A stretch of DNA of 64,000 bases from JAWMQL01 sp033283165 (GTDB taxonomy: Bacteria > Pseudomonadota > Gammaproteobacteria > Pseudomonadales > Halieaceae). The stretch's first letter is position 1. Every line of letters begins with the position of its first letter. The stretch lies in contig JAWMQL010000006.1 of assembly GCA_033283165.1 (NCBI GenBank), positions 1 to 64,000 on the forward strand. Direction: 5' to 3'. Made by a program: the position numbers and the translations under genes. Positions 57,625 through 64,000 of this stretch are shown here, piece after piece. The notes below the pieces were generated by a model, which was not told where the DNA came from, made no database searches, and saw only the letters and a list, made by a program, of their open reading frames with translations.

Positions 57625-59184
57625 ATGCGCATCTCTGCCCCCTTTGCGTTTGCCCTGACCTGCTTTTCCGTCCTGCCGGTCGAGGCGGCAACGGTCGAGG
57701 AATTGACCCGCAAAATGGAGGCCATGGAAGCGGAAATGCGCTCCATGCGCCAGGAACTGAACGAATTGCGTGCCCGGGAACAGGCTCGCCAGGACGCGGC
57801 GCCCGCGGGGCCGGCTGCCGATGACGAGCCGGCCAGCGACTATGCCCTGGCGGACCCGGAGCAAGCGGCCGGTATTCTCAATGCCCTGGAGGACGCCCGC
57901 GGCAAACAGTTGGATAAGCTGGAAGAGAAATTCGTTGACCAGACCAAACCGGTGCCCACGGTGCCGAACCTGGAGGCGGGCAGCGGCACCGGGCAGGTGC
58001 AAGGCCAACGCGGCGTTATCAGCGCCAGCGAGGATCTGGTGGTTTCCTTCGGCGGTTTCGCGCGCACCGACCTCAACTGGACCGACCGCGCTACCGCTGA
58101 CCCCGATGCCTTCCTGCCCAGGGACATTGCCATCCGACAGGCCGACGGCAACTATTACCTGGATCGCAGCACCACGCCCTTCAAACCCACCGGTGCCCAG
58201 AGCAAATTCACCGCCCGGACCAGCCGCCTGAACTTCGAAGTGCTCGGGGATACCCGCTTCGGCGTCATGAAGGCCTTTGTCGAAGGCGACTTCGCGGGCA
58301 GCGGCAATTCGCTGCGCTTGCGCCACGCCTATGGCGAGGTGAACAGCTTACTCGTGGGCCAGACCTGGGGTACGTTCATGAACATGGCCGTGATTCCCGA
58401 CATGGTCAACTTCGGCCTGACGCCCGCACTGCCGGCCTACCGTACGCCGGTGGCGCGTTACACGGTGAATGCCGGGAGTACCTGGCAGTGGCGCCTGGCG
58501 CTGGAGGAGTCACGGATCGACAGCACCACGGATTTCAACGCGGTCCAGGATGTGTCCAACGACCTGCTCGACTTCCTGGTCTCGGCCATGAACCGCGGCG
58601 ACTGGGGCAACGTGCAGATCGCCGGTGCCATTGGCAACGTGCGGGTCACGGTCAAGGAGGGGCAGACCATCGAGGACGAGCCGGCCCGGGACAGCGGCCG
58701 GGACAAGGACCTGAACGGATACGCCCTGTCTCTCTCGGGTGTTTTAAACGTCGCTGAGAACGACAAGCTCCAATACCTGTACACCTTCGCCAACGGCCTC
58801 AGCCAGTTCATCGGCGACCTGGACGGCCAGGGCGCTGTTGCGGACTTCGACCGTCGGGGCAGTATCGAGATGCTCGACAGCGACGCCCTGTACCTGGCCT
58901 ACACCCACGCCTGGGGACCCTATTTCAGCTCCACCGCCACCTGGAGCCGGGTCGAGGTCGAGGATCGCTATGTACCCGACCTGGATAGGGCCGATCCCGC
59001 CGCCAAGGCCTCCTATCTGCAACTGTACTCGGAGAGTGAGTTCGCCTCGATCAACCTGTTCTGGCGCCCGGATCGCCGTCTCAGCGCCGGCATCGAGTAC
59101 ATGTGGGGCGAACGAAAGAACCTGGACGGCCGCCACGGGAATGCCAACCGCATCAACATGATGGCGCAATACAGTTTCGAATAG
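57625..59184 (+). CDS. DcaP-like outer-membrane porin
   Basis: A 519-residue protein with a signal peptide (APFAFALTCFSVLPVEA), a coiled-coil segment (VEELTRKMEAMEAEMRSMRQ) and a long beta-rich barrel with alternating aromatic strands (FGGFARTDLNWTDRAT, SRLNFEVLGDTRFGVMKAF, NSLLVGQTWGTFMN). It ends YSFE, an outer membrane C-terminal aromatic signal. The DcaP family forms trimeric channels for dicarboxylates and other acids. It stands 54 bp after the MBL gene; a REP-like palindrome follows. Confidence 0.83.
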   Translation: MRISAPFAFALTCFSVLPVEAATVEELTRKMEAMEAEMRSMRQELNELRAREQARQDAAPAGPAADDEPASDYALADPEQAAGILNALEDARGKQLDKLEEKFVDQTKPVPTVPNLEAGSGTGQVQGQRGVISASEDLVVSFGGFARTDLNWTDRATADPDAFLPRDIAIRQADGNYYLDRSTTPFKPTGAQSKFTARTSRLNFEVLGDTRFGVMKAFVEGDFAGSGNSLRLRHAYGEVNSLLVGQTWGTFMNMAVIPDMVNFGLTPALPAYRTPVARYTVNAGSTWQWRLALEESRIDSTTDFNAVQDVSNDLLDFLVSAMNRGDWGNVQIAGAIGNVRVTVKEGQTIEDEPARDSGRDKDLNGYALSLSGVLNVAENDKLQYLYTFANGLSQFIGDLDGQGAVADFDRRGSIEMLDSDALYLAYTHAWGPYFSSTATWSRVEVEDRYVPDLDRADPAAKASYLQLYSESEFASINLFWRPDRRLSAGIEYMWGERKNLDGRHGNANRINMMAQYSFE

Positions 59185-59210
59185 AAATTCACGGACCCTT
59201 CTCTTTAATT

Positions 59211-59261
59211 CGGGGACAGTTTACTTAATTCCCCTGCGGGGAATTAAGTAAACTGTCCCCG
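59211..59261. repeat. REP/BIME-like perfect palindrome
   Basis: A 24-base arm at 59211-59234 (CGGGGACAGTTTACTTAATT then CCCC) is the exact reverse complement of 59238-59261, with a 3-base loop. Related fragments (AAATTGTGTCC, AAATTGTCCCCGAATTT) continue to 59291. It lies between convergent genes and may act as a bidirectional terminator. The GGGGACAGTTTACTTAATT core resembles REP elements mobilised by RAYT transposases. Confidence 0.8.
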
Positions 59262-59290
59262 AAATTGTGTCCACGAAATTGTCCCCGAAT

Positions 59291-60283
59291 TTACACCAGG
59301 CCTTCGTCCCGCAGGGTTGGCAGCACCTCCGCGGCGAACAATTCCAGGCTGGCCCAGCCCAGCTCCGGGGCAATACCCCCGCACAGGGGGTGGAACATGA
59401 TGGGCTGATCGGCGGGCATCTCCCGCGCCGCCGCAAGCAGTTCCCCCGGGGTATAGACCCGGTAAGCGCCGCTGGCGCGCAGCGCGTCCAGGTCGTCGTA
59501 GTGCCGGTAGGGACTGTGCACCCCGGCCTGGTCGGCCCAGGCCCGGTAGCAGTTGGTTTCGTGCTGCACGTACGGGGCGATCTGTGACCAGTAGGCGTCG
59601 GCGTTCTCCGCCACGAAAGTCACGGTGGAGGGTGCCGCGGGCATCGGACCGGGGTCGGGCCTGCCCTCAGCCCGCAGTTGCTCCCGGTAGTACTCAAAAA
59701 TTTCCGGTCCGGTGGGAATGAAGAAATCCGCGTGTTCCACCGCTCGGCGCGCGGCGGGCCGGCTGCTGCCGCCCATCAGGATCAGCGGTCGCGGCTGGCT
59801 GTGGGGAACGGGAGTGACCGTGACGGTTCGCCCGCGGTATTCGAAAGGTTCGCCGCGCCAGGCCTGATCAAGGAACGGGCCGATGTCGTCCATACAGGCC
59901 TTACGGTCGCTGAGCGACTTGCCCACGGCCTGGAACTCTTCCTCCCGGTAACCGCCACTGAGCACCGGCAACACCCGGCCACGGCTGATCAGATCGACCA
60001 CCGCCAGGTCCTCCGCCAGCCGCACCGGGTCGTGCAAGGGCGCGATCAGGGCAGACACATAAATTCTCATCTCCGTGGTGCGGGCAGCGATCGCGGCGGC
60101 CAGCACCAGGGGCGAGGGGCAATAGCCGTCGGCGGCGCCGTGATGCTCCGACAGGTGCACCGCGGGTATGCCCTGCGCCTCGCCCCAGGCGCACTGGTCG
60201 ATGGCAGCCTGGTACATATCCACGCGGGGCGTAGCGGCGAACTCGGGCAGGCGCAGATCGTAGCGCAACATCAGTTGTGGCAT
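59291..60283 (-). CDS. LLM-class flavin-dependent oxidoreductase
   Basis: A 330-residue luciferase-like monooxygenase with HLSEHHGAADGYCPSPLVLA, RIYVSALIAPLHDPVRLAED and SRGRVLPVLSGGYREEEF, the standard motifs of the group. It should use reduced FMN (or F420 in some relatives) and oxygen. ATG 60283 follows the upstream LLM stop by 11 bp. It is the last gene of an operon with a second LLM enzyme and a Kelch protein. Its stop abuts the REP fragments. Confidence 0.87.
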   Translation of the reverse strand: MPQLMLRYDLRLPEFAATPRVDMYQAAIDQCAWGEAQGIPAVHLSEHHGAADGYCPSPLVLAAAIAARTTEMRIYVSALIAPLHDPVRLAEDLAVVDLISRGRVLPVLSGGYREEEFQAVGKSLSDRKACMDDIGPFLDQAWRGEPFEYRGRTVTVTPVPHSQPRPLILMGGSSRPAARRAVEHADFFIPTGPEIFEYYREQLRAEGRPDPGPMPAAPSTVTFVAENADAYWSQIAPYVQHETNCYRAWADQAGVHSPYRHYDDLDALRASGAYRVYTPGELLAAAREMPADQPIMFHPLCGGIAPELGWASLELFAAEVLPTLRDEGLV

Positions 60284-60294
60284 GGTCGGGCTCC

Positions 60295-61155
60295 TCAGTC
60301 GAAACGGGGCATCATCTCAGCGGCGAACCACTCCAGCCGGGCGCGTTTTTCGGCCAACGGAATCTGGTAGTTGTGGGCGAAACCGAACACCAGGGAGGTC
60401 AAGCCCTGGTCCTGGAGTTCCCGCAACCGATCCACCTGGTCGATTTCCTCAACCGCCACCACGGTCTCGAAGGGCTGCTCCTCGCGACCGTATTCGCGGC
60501 GGAAAGCCTGCAGCTTACCCAGCACCTCGGGTAGTTCGTCGATCCGGTTACCGGCCCCGATCCAGCCCTGGCCGACCCGCGCGGCGCGGCGCAGGGCGAC
60601 ATCGCTGGCACCGCCGATATAGAGGGGAACTGGCCTTCCCGGGGCCGGTTCCACCGCCACCGGCGGGAAGTCAAAAAACTCCCCGTGGTGTTCTACGTAG
60701 CCACCGCGCCAGAACTTCTGCAATACCTCGATACACTCGTCCATACGCCGACCGCGGCTGCGAAAGTCCACCCCGTAGGCGTCGAACTCCTCTTTCATCC
60801 AACCCACACCGGCCCCCAGTACCAGGCGATCGCCACTGATATTGGCCAGGGTGCCGGTGGCCTTGGCCACCTCGATGGGGTGCCGCAGGGGCAACACATA
60901 GACCGCACAGGATAATTTCAGGCGCTGCGTCGCCATGGCCATGGCGGTGAGGGTGGTCCACACCTCCGGGTAGGGCATGTCGCCGCTGATCGGCGGCGCA
61001 CCATCTGCCGAGTACAGATACTCCGCCGCCATGGACTGTGGCACGACCCCGTGGTCCGCCCCCATCATGCCCTCGAAGCCGAACTGCTCCGCCAGGCGTG
61101 CCAGTTCGATCATTTCCCCGGCGGCCAGCCAGGGCGCAATCAGCCAGAATTTCAT
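60295..61155 (-). CDS. LLM-class oxidoreductase, TIGR03619-like
   Basis: A 286-residue luciferase-like protein. ELARLAEQFGFEGMMGADHG, LKLSCAVYVLPLRHPIEVAK and DRLVLGAGVGWMKEEFDAYG match the TIGR03619-type group (many F420-binding in actinobacteria, FMN-binding in proteobacteria). It is shorter than the neighbouring LLM protein and not closely similar to it, so the two are not a recent duplication. Located 21 bp after the Kelch gene. Confidence 0.87.
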   Translation of the reverse strand: MKFWLIAPWLAAGEMIELARLAEQFGFEGMMGADHGVVPQSMAAEYLYSADGAPPISGDMPYPEVWTTLTAMAMATQRLKLSCAVYVLPLRHPIEVAKATGTLANISGDRLVLGAGVGWMKEEFDAYGVDFRSRGRRMDECIEVLQKFWRGGYVEHHGEFFDFPPVAVEPAPGRPVPLYIGGASDVALRRAARVGQGWIGAGNRIDELPEVLGKLQAFRREYGREEQPFETVVAVEEIDQVDRLRELQDQGLTSLVFGFAHNYQIPLAEKRARLEWFAAEMMPRFD

Positions 61156-61176
61156 GCTCTACCCTCCGGTTCCGGT

Positions 61177-62253
61177 TCAGCGCGTCACGGGCAACAGGTG
61201 CCGGTGGGTATCGGTGGTGCTGCCCCCCGCGACTTTCCTGCCGCCACCCACTACGTGGATACCGTCTTTCATCGCGACCGCCCCATGGCCGTGCAGGCCG
61301 AAGGGCAAATCGGGCCCGGCGCTCCAGCTATCGGAATCCGGGTCATACACCCAGGTCTCGTGGAAGGTGCGCGCAGCGGGGTCAAACTGCTCGCCACCAA
61401 AGGCGTAGATTTTCCCCTCCCAGGTCGCCGCGGCAAAACCGCCCTGGGCCTGCGGCAGCGGCGCCAGCTGCTGCCAGGTATCCGTGTTCGGATCGTAGGC
61501 CTCGTGGGCGGTCACATTCACCGGGTTGCCGACGGGTCGCGACTGGCGCCCGCCTATCACGTGCATGCGTCCTTGCAGTACCGCCGTGGCGCTACTGTTG
61601 CGCGGGGTGGGCAACGGCGCCCGCGCCTGCCAGGCGCCATCCACCAGGGCCCAGGTGCGGCTGGATTCCACGTGGTCGTCATAGGCCCCGTTGGCGCGGC
61701 CGGCAGGTTCCCGGCCACCACTGATGACCGGCACGCCGTCGATGACCGCGGCGGAGAACTCCGCCTGAGGCTGCGGCAGGGCGGGGCCGGTCCGCCACTC
61801 CAGGGCCCCCGGCGACAACGCGTAGACCGAGGACTGCATCTGCCAGAAGCCGTCGCCGTCGGCACGAAAGCCGCCGATGGCCCACAGCTCGCGATCAATA
61901 CTGAGCAGGTAGGGATGGTGCAGGGGTAGCGGCAGGTCGGGGTAATCGAGCCAGTGACCGATGGCCGGGTCGTAACAGAAAACCCGCGCGCTCGGACCGG
62001 GCTGCTCGGCGGCGGGCACCAGGCCACCGCCAATACAGAGTTTTCCCCGGTGCAGGACCGGGTAGATTTCCTGCACCGGCAGCGGTGTGGGGCGCCGGTC
62101 AGCCCACGGCCCCGGTGCTGCGGATCCGGCGAGCACGCCAGACGCCTGCGAGAGCGCCACCAGCGCGGACAGCAGCAGGCCGGCGCTGACAGAGCGCCAA
62201 CCACCGCAACTGGCACCGGATCCCCCTGGCATCTCCTGGTCTTCCCCCGACAT
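61177..62253 (-). CDS. Secreted Kelch-repeat protein
   Basis: A 358-residue protein with a signal peptide (GLLLSALVALSQASGVLAG) and about six Kelch-type blades (KLCIGGGLVPAAEQ, ELWAIGGFRADGDG, VPVISGGREPAGR, RMHVIGGRQSRP, KIYAFGGEQFDPAA, GIHVVGGGRK). It should fold as a beta-propeller outside the cytoplasm. The exact start is uncertain: Met1 (62253) or Met8 (62232). First of three genes with two LLM enzymes. Role unknown, perhaps binding. Confidence 0.85.
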   Translation of the reverse strand: MSGEDQEMPGGSGASCGGWRSVSAGLLLSALVALSQASGVLAGSAAPGPWADRRPTPLPVQEIYPVLHRGKLCIGGGLVPAAEQPGPSARVFCYDPAIGHWLDYPDLPLPLHHPYLLSIDRELWAIGGFRADGDGFWQMQSSVYALSPGALEWRTGPALPQPQAEFSAAVIDGVPVISGGREPAGRANGAYDDHVESSRTWALVDGAWQARAPLPTPRNSSATAVLQGRMHVIGGRQSRPVGNPVNVTAHEAYDPNTDTWQQLAPLPQAQGGFAAATWEGKIYAFGGEQFDPAARTFHETWVYDPDSDSWSAGPDLPFGLHGHGAVAMKDGIHVVGGGRKVAGGSTTDTHRHLLPVTR

Positions 62254-62295
62254 AGGTCAAACGCCAATATACCATCGCCCCACGGGCAACCGGGT

Positions 62296-63249
62296 TCAAC
62301 TGGGTGAACGGAACCACTGCATCTTCAGGCAACGCTGCAAATCCCGCTCGGGGAAATCAGTCCGCTGGAGCAGCCGTCCCAGATAGTCACTGCCCGCAAT
62401 CTGCCCGGCAAAGGCAGCCGGCAGGAAGTCCTCATCCAGGTAGGGGGCATTGAGACAGGCCAGGATATCGGCTCCCGGAGCGAGCATGGGTGCCAGTTTG
62501 CCCAGCAGGCGGACGTAGTCCTTGTCCGCCTCGAAGCTGCCCTTTTGCCGCGAGGGCGGGTCGATGATCACCAACTCATAGGGTCCCAGGTCCTCCAGCC
62601 GCCGGGTAGAGCGAAAAATGTCGTGGGGCAGGAACACCGCCCGGCTGATATCCAGGCCGTTCAGCGCATGGTTGCGCTGCCCGGTGGCAAGGGCGGACTT
62701 GGCCATGTCGATATTCACGACTTTCTCCGCACCAGACTGCAGGGCCGCCACCGAAAAAGAACAGGTGTAGGCGAACAGGTTGAGCACCGTCTTACCCGCA
62801 GCCCGCTCCCGCAGCCACTGGCGGGCGGGCCGGGCGTCGAGGAAGAAGCCGATATTCTGGTTGGCGGCCAGGTTGAGCTGGTACACGGCGCCATCCTCCC
62901 GGGCATACACCTGTTCCGGCAGCGCGCCATAGATTAGTTCCTGTACCGCCCTGCCCCGCTCGCGGCGCTGCAAGGCAACACACTGCACCCGCGGCTCAGG
63001 TTCGGCGCGACAAAGCAACTCCGCGGAAATCGCCGTCAGCTCCGCTTCCGGCACATCCCCGTACAGCACCACCCAGATCACCGGATCGAACCAGTCGACG
63101 TTGAGATATTCGAGTCCGGGGTAGCAGTGGCCGCGGCCGTGAAACAGGCGAGTGGCGTCGGCTGTGAGCGCGCTGAAAGCAAGATCGAGTTGGGTGCGCA
63201 GGGTGTGGATGGGCGTGGGCTTATTCCGAGTGTGCTCAAGCGCAAGCAT
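62296..63249 (-). CDS. RlmI-type SAM-dependent rRNA/RNA methyltransferase-like protein
   Basis: A 317-residue protein with a substrate-recognition N-terminal half and a class I methyltransferase domain: VLNLFAYTCSFSVAALQSGA (motif I), VVNIDMAKSALATGQ, and ELVIIDPPSRQKGSF (motif IV). It corresponds to the RlmI/RlmK-C-terminal (Methyltrans_SAM) family that makes 5-methylcytosine or 7-methylguanosine in 23S rRNA. It lacks an N-terminal PUA domain. No signal peptide. It precedes the Kelch gene by 42 bp and may be cotranscribed, without evident functional link. Confidence 0.85.
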   Translation of the reverse strand: MLALEHTRNKPTPIHTLRTQLDLAFSALTADATRLFHGRGHCYPGLEYLNVDWFDPVIWVVLYGDVPEAELTAISAELLCRAEPEPRVQCVALQRRERGRAVQELIYGALPEQVYAREDGAVYQLNLAANQNIGFFLDARPARQWLRERAAGKTVLNLFAYTCSFSVAALQSGAEKVVNIDMAKSALATGQRNHALNGLDISRAVFLPHDIFRSTRRLEDLGPYELVIIDPPSRQKGSFEADKDYVRLLGKLAPMLAPGADILACLNAPYLDEDFLPAAFAGQIAGSDYLGRLLQRTDFPERDLQRCLKMQWFRSPS

Positions 63250-63468
63250 AACGCAGATATCGATCGGCTCACAGCAGTGCCTGGTCAGTTCGATAAATCA
63301 CCACAGTCCAGGTCGCAACACCCAGGATTCTCCACCTGAAAGCGTGAACTGGCCCGCAATTCTGACCCTGATTCGAGCACCTGCTCACCTGAACTGATAC
63401 AAACAGGGCTCTAAGGCACCATTTTTTGGTCCGCAAACGAATTGGGACGGCCATTCGGGAGTTTCGGT

Positions 63469-63888
63469 ATGATTATTCGCAGAGCAGGCAGAACGTTTCC
63501 AGGTCTGACAGAAACCGCATGTTTCGTCGGCTTCCTGTTGCTTTCACACGGGACACTCGCCGCGCCCGGCAACTGTGCCGATAAAGGTAATTGCGGCGAC
63601 CATCCAGATGGGGGTGGCTCACAACCGGCCGCTTACTTCGAAATTTCCAGCGATACCCGTTTTACCAAGAAAGTGCGCCCCGAGTCTTTTCACGCGCCCA
63701 ACAACATTGGCACGGGTCTCGACGCTCCACTTTTTAACACCCCCCAGGGCGGCCCACCCATCTCCAGCATGAAGGGCTCGGGCGCAATCAGTAACGCCAG
63801 TTTTGCGGATGTCCCTGTTCCCGCCACACTCTCCCTGATCGGCCTGGGCCTGGCTGGCCTTGTATGGTCAAGACGCAGGAAACGCTGA
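63469..63888 (+). CDS. Small PEP-CTERM-like secreted protein
   Basis: A 139-residue protein with a signal peptide (CFVGFLLLSHGTLAAPG), a short polar region with a few Cys, and a C-terminal signal VPVPATLSLIGLGLAGLVWSR followed by RRKR. This is the PEP-CTERM design: short motif, hydrophobic helix, basic tail. The motif reads VPVPA rather than the usual VPEPA. Exosortase-dependent surface processing is expected; no exosortase lies in the window. ATG 63469 is preferred over an upstream GTG because it leaves a normal signal peptide. Followed by a terminator. The 219 bp upstream show no other feature. Confidence 0.78.
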   Translation: MIIRRAGRTFPGLTETACFVGFLLLSHGTLAAPGNCADKGNCGDHPDGGGSQPAAYFEISSDTRFTKKVRPESFHAPNNIGTGLDAPLFNTPQGGPPISSMKGSGAISNASFADVPVPATLSLIGLGLAGLVWSRRRKR

Positions 63889-63921
63889 AAAGACGTACTC
63901 ACCCGGGATAATTCGACCAAT

Positions 63922-63949
63922 AAAAAAGCCCCCGCGGGGGCTCTTTTAT
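63922..63949 (+). terminator. Intrinsic terminator after the PEP-CTERM-like gene
   Basis: AGCCCCC (63927-63933) pairs with GGGGGCT (63936-63942), preceded by AAAAAA and followed by CTTTTATTT. The structure works in both orientations. Confidence 0.85.
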
Positions 63950-63971
63950 TTGGTAGGACTACCCAGATTGA

Positions 63972-63997
63972 TCAGAACAGCCCAGGGGCTGTTCTGA
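63972..63997. repeat. Perfect 12-bp inverted repeat at window end
   Basis: TCAGAACAGCCC (63972-63983) and GGGCTGTTCTGA (63986-63997) form a perfect stem with a 2-base gap. No T-tract is visible, so it is not a standard terminator; it may be a REP-type element or operator whose context lies beyond the window. Confidence 0.65.
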
Positions 63998-64000
63998 CCC

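Noticed and set aside
1..64000. tRNA, rRNA, CRISPR array, prophage, integrase or IS element
   Set aside because: No cloverleaf, rRNA, regularly spaced repeat-spacer pattern or transposase/integrase protein could be seen; only a REP-like palindrome and simple inverted repeats were found.

Overview
This window looks like a chromosomal segment of a GC-rich, probably marine, gammaproteobacterium. The gene repertoire (VCA0849-type type I secretion adhesin, SlyD, SelO, AvtA, LytTR sensor-kinase pair, DcaP-like porin, NhaA plus two CPA1 antiporters, a PEP-CTERM-like protein) is compatible with a Halieaceae/Cellvibrionales-like organism. That placement is an inference from gene content, not from a marker gene. 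No rRNA, tRNA, CRISPR array, phage or insertion-sequence gene is visible. Coding density is very high and no gene-free stretch exceeds 300 bases.

Layout. 1-2.6 kb: 3' end of a giant repeat adhesin, closed by a terminator. 2.6-12.1 kb: an accessory metabolic locus. It holds a split adenosylcobalamin-dependent acyl-CoA mutase (large subunit, B12 subunit, MeaB chaperone, EthD-like protein in one minus-strand operon). Divergent from it is a double-MarR regulator followed by an MFS transporter. An SDR dehydrogenase, a GFA-fold protein, a small membrane protein and a second MFS transporter flank it. The intergenic region carries two 16-bp direct repeats 21 bp apart over the mutase promoter. 12.2-17.2 kb: two CPA1 antiporters (one with a TrkA-N-like tail, one with a cyclic-nucleotide-binding tail) around a small zinc peptidase. 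17.3-20.7 kb: a 1149-residue beta-propeller/SEC-C/TPR/GT2/GT4 fusion. 20.8-33.5 kb: mixed genes, including a phosphatase/kinase-fold pair, an MBOAT/SGNH acyl-transfer pair, two OM lipoprotein hydrolases, a membrane-anchored oxidoreductase, a secreted orphan, SlyD and a LolA-fold protein.

33.6-46.0 kb: an UrcA-family protein, a LytTR two-component pair with likely binding sites in its divergent promoter, a TPR/TonB-like periplasmic protein, a SEC-C/TPR/OGT-type glycosyltransferase, an exported methyltransferase, an M3 peptidase, and a methyltransferase-sulfotransferase-methyltransferase-GT2 group. 46.1-53.5 kb: M48 lipoprotein protease, AvtA, AsmA-family protein, a Spy-like/glycine-zipper pair and SelO. 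53.6-59.2 kb: a PyrD-PyrK fusion in an operon with NhaA and an MBL lipoprotein, then a DcaP-like porin. 59.2-64 kb: a REP-like palindrome, two luciferase-like monooxygenases with a Kelch protein and an RlmI-type methyltransferase, and a PEP-CTERM-like protein with a terminator.

The strongest candidates for undescribed biology are three. (1) The acyl-CoA mutase keeps its B12-binding triad but has lost the residues that in methylmalonyl-CoA mutase hold the substrate carboxylate and shield the radical, so it probably acts on a different acyl-CoA. (2) A SEC-C zinc motif plus TPR is reused as the front end of two unrelated glycosyltransferases. (3) Two 21-bp-periodic operator candidates each sit in the divergent promoter of a regulator.
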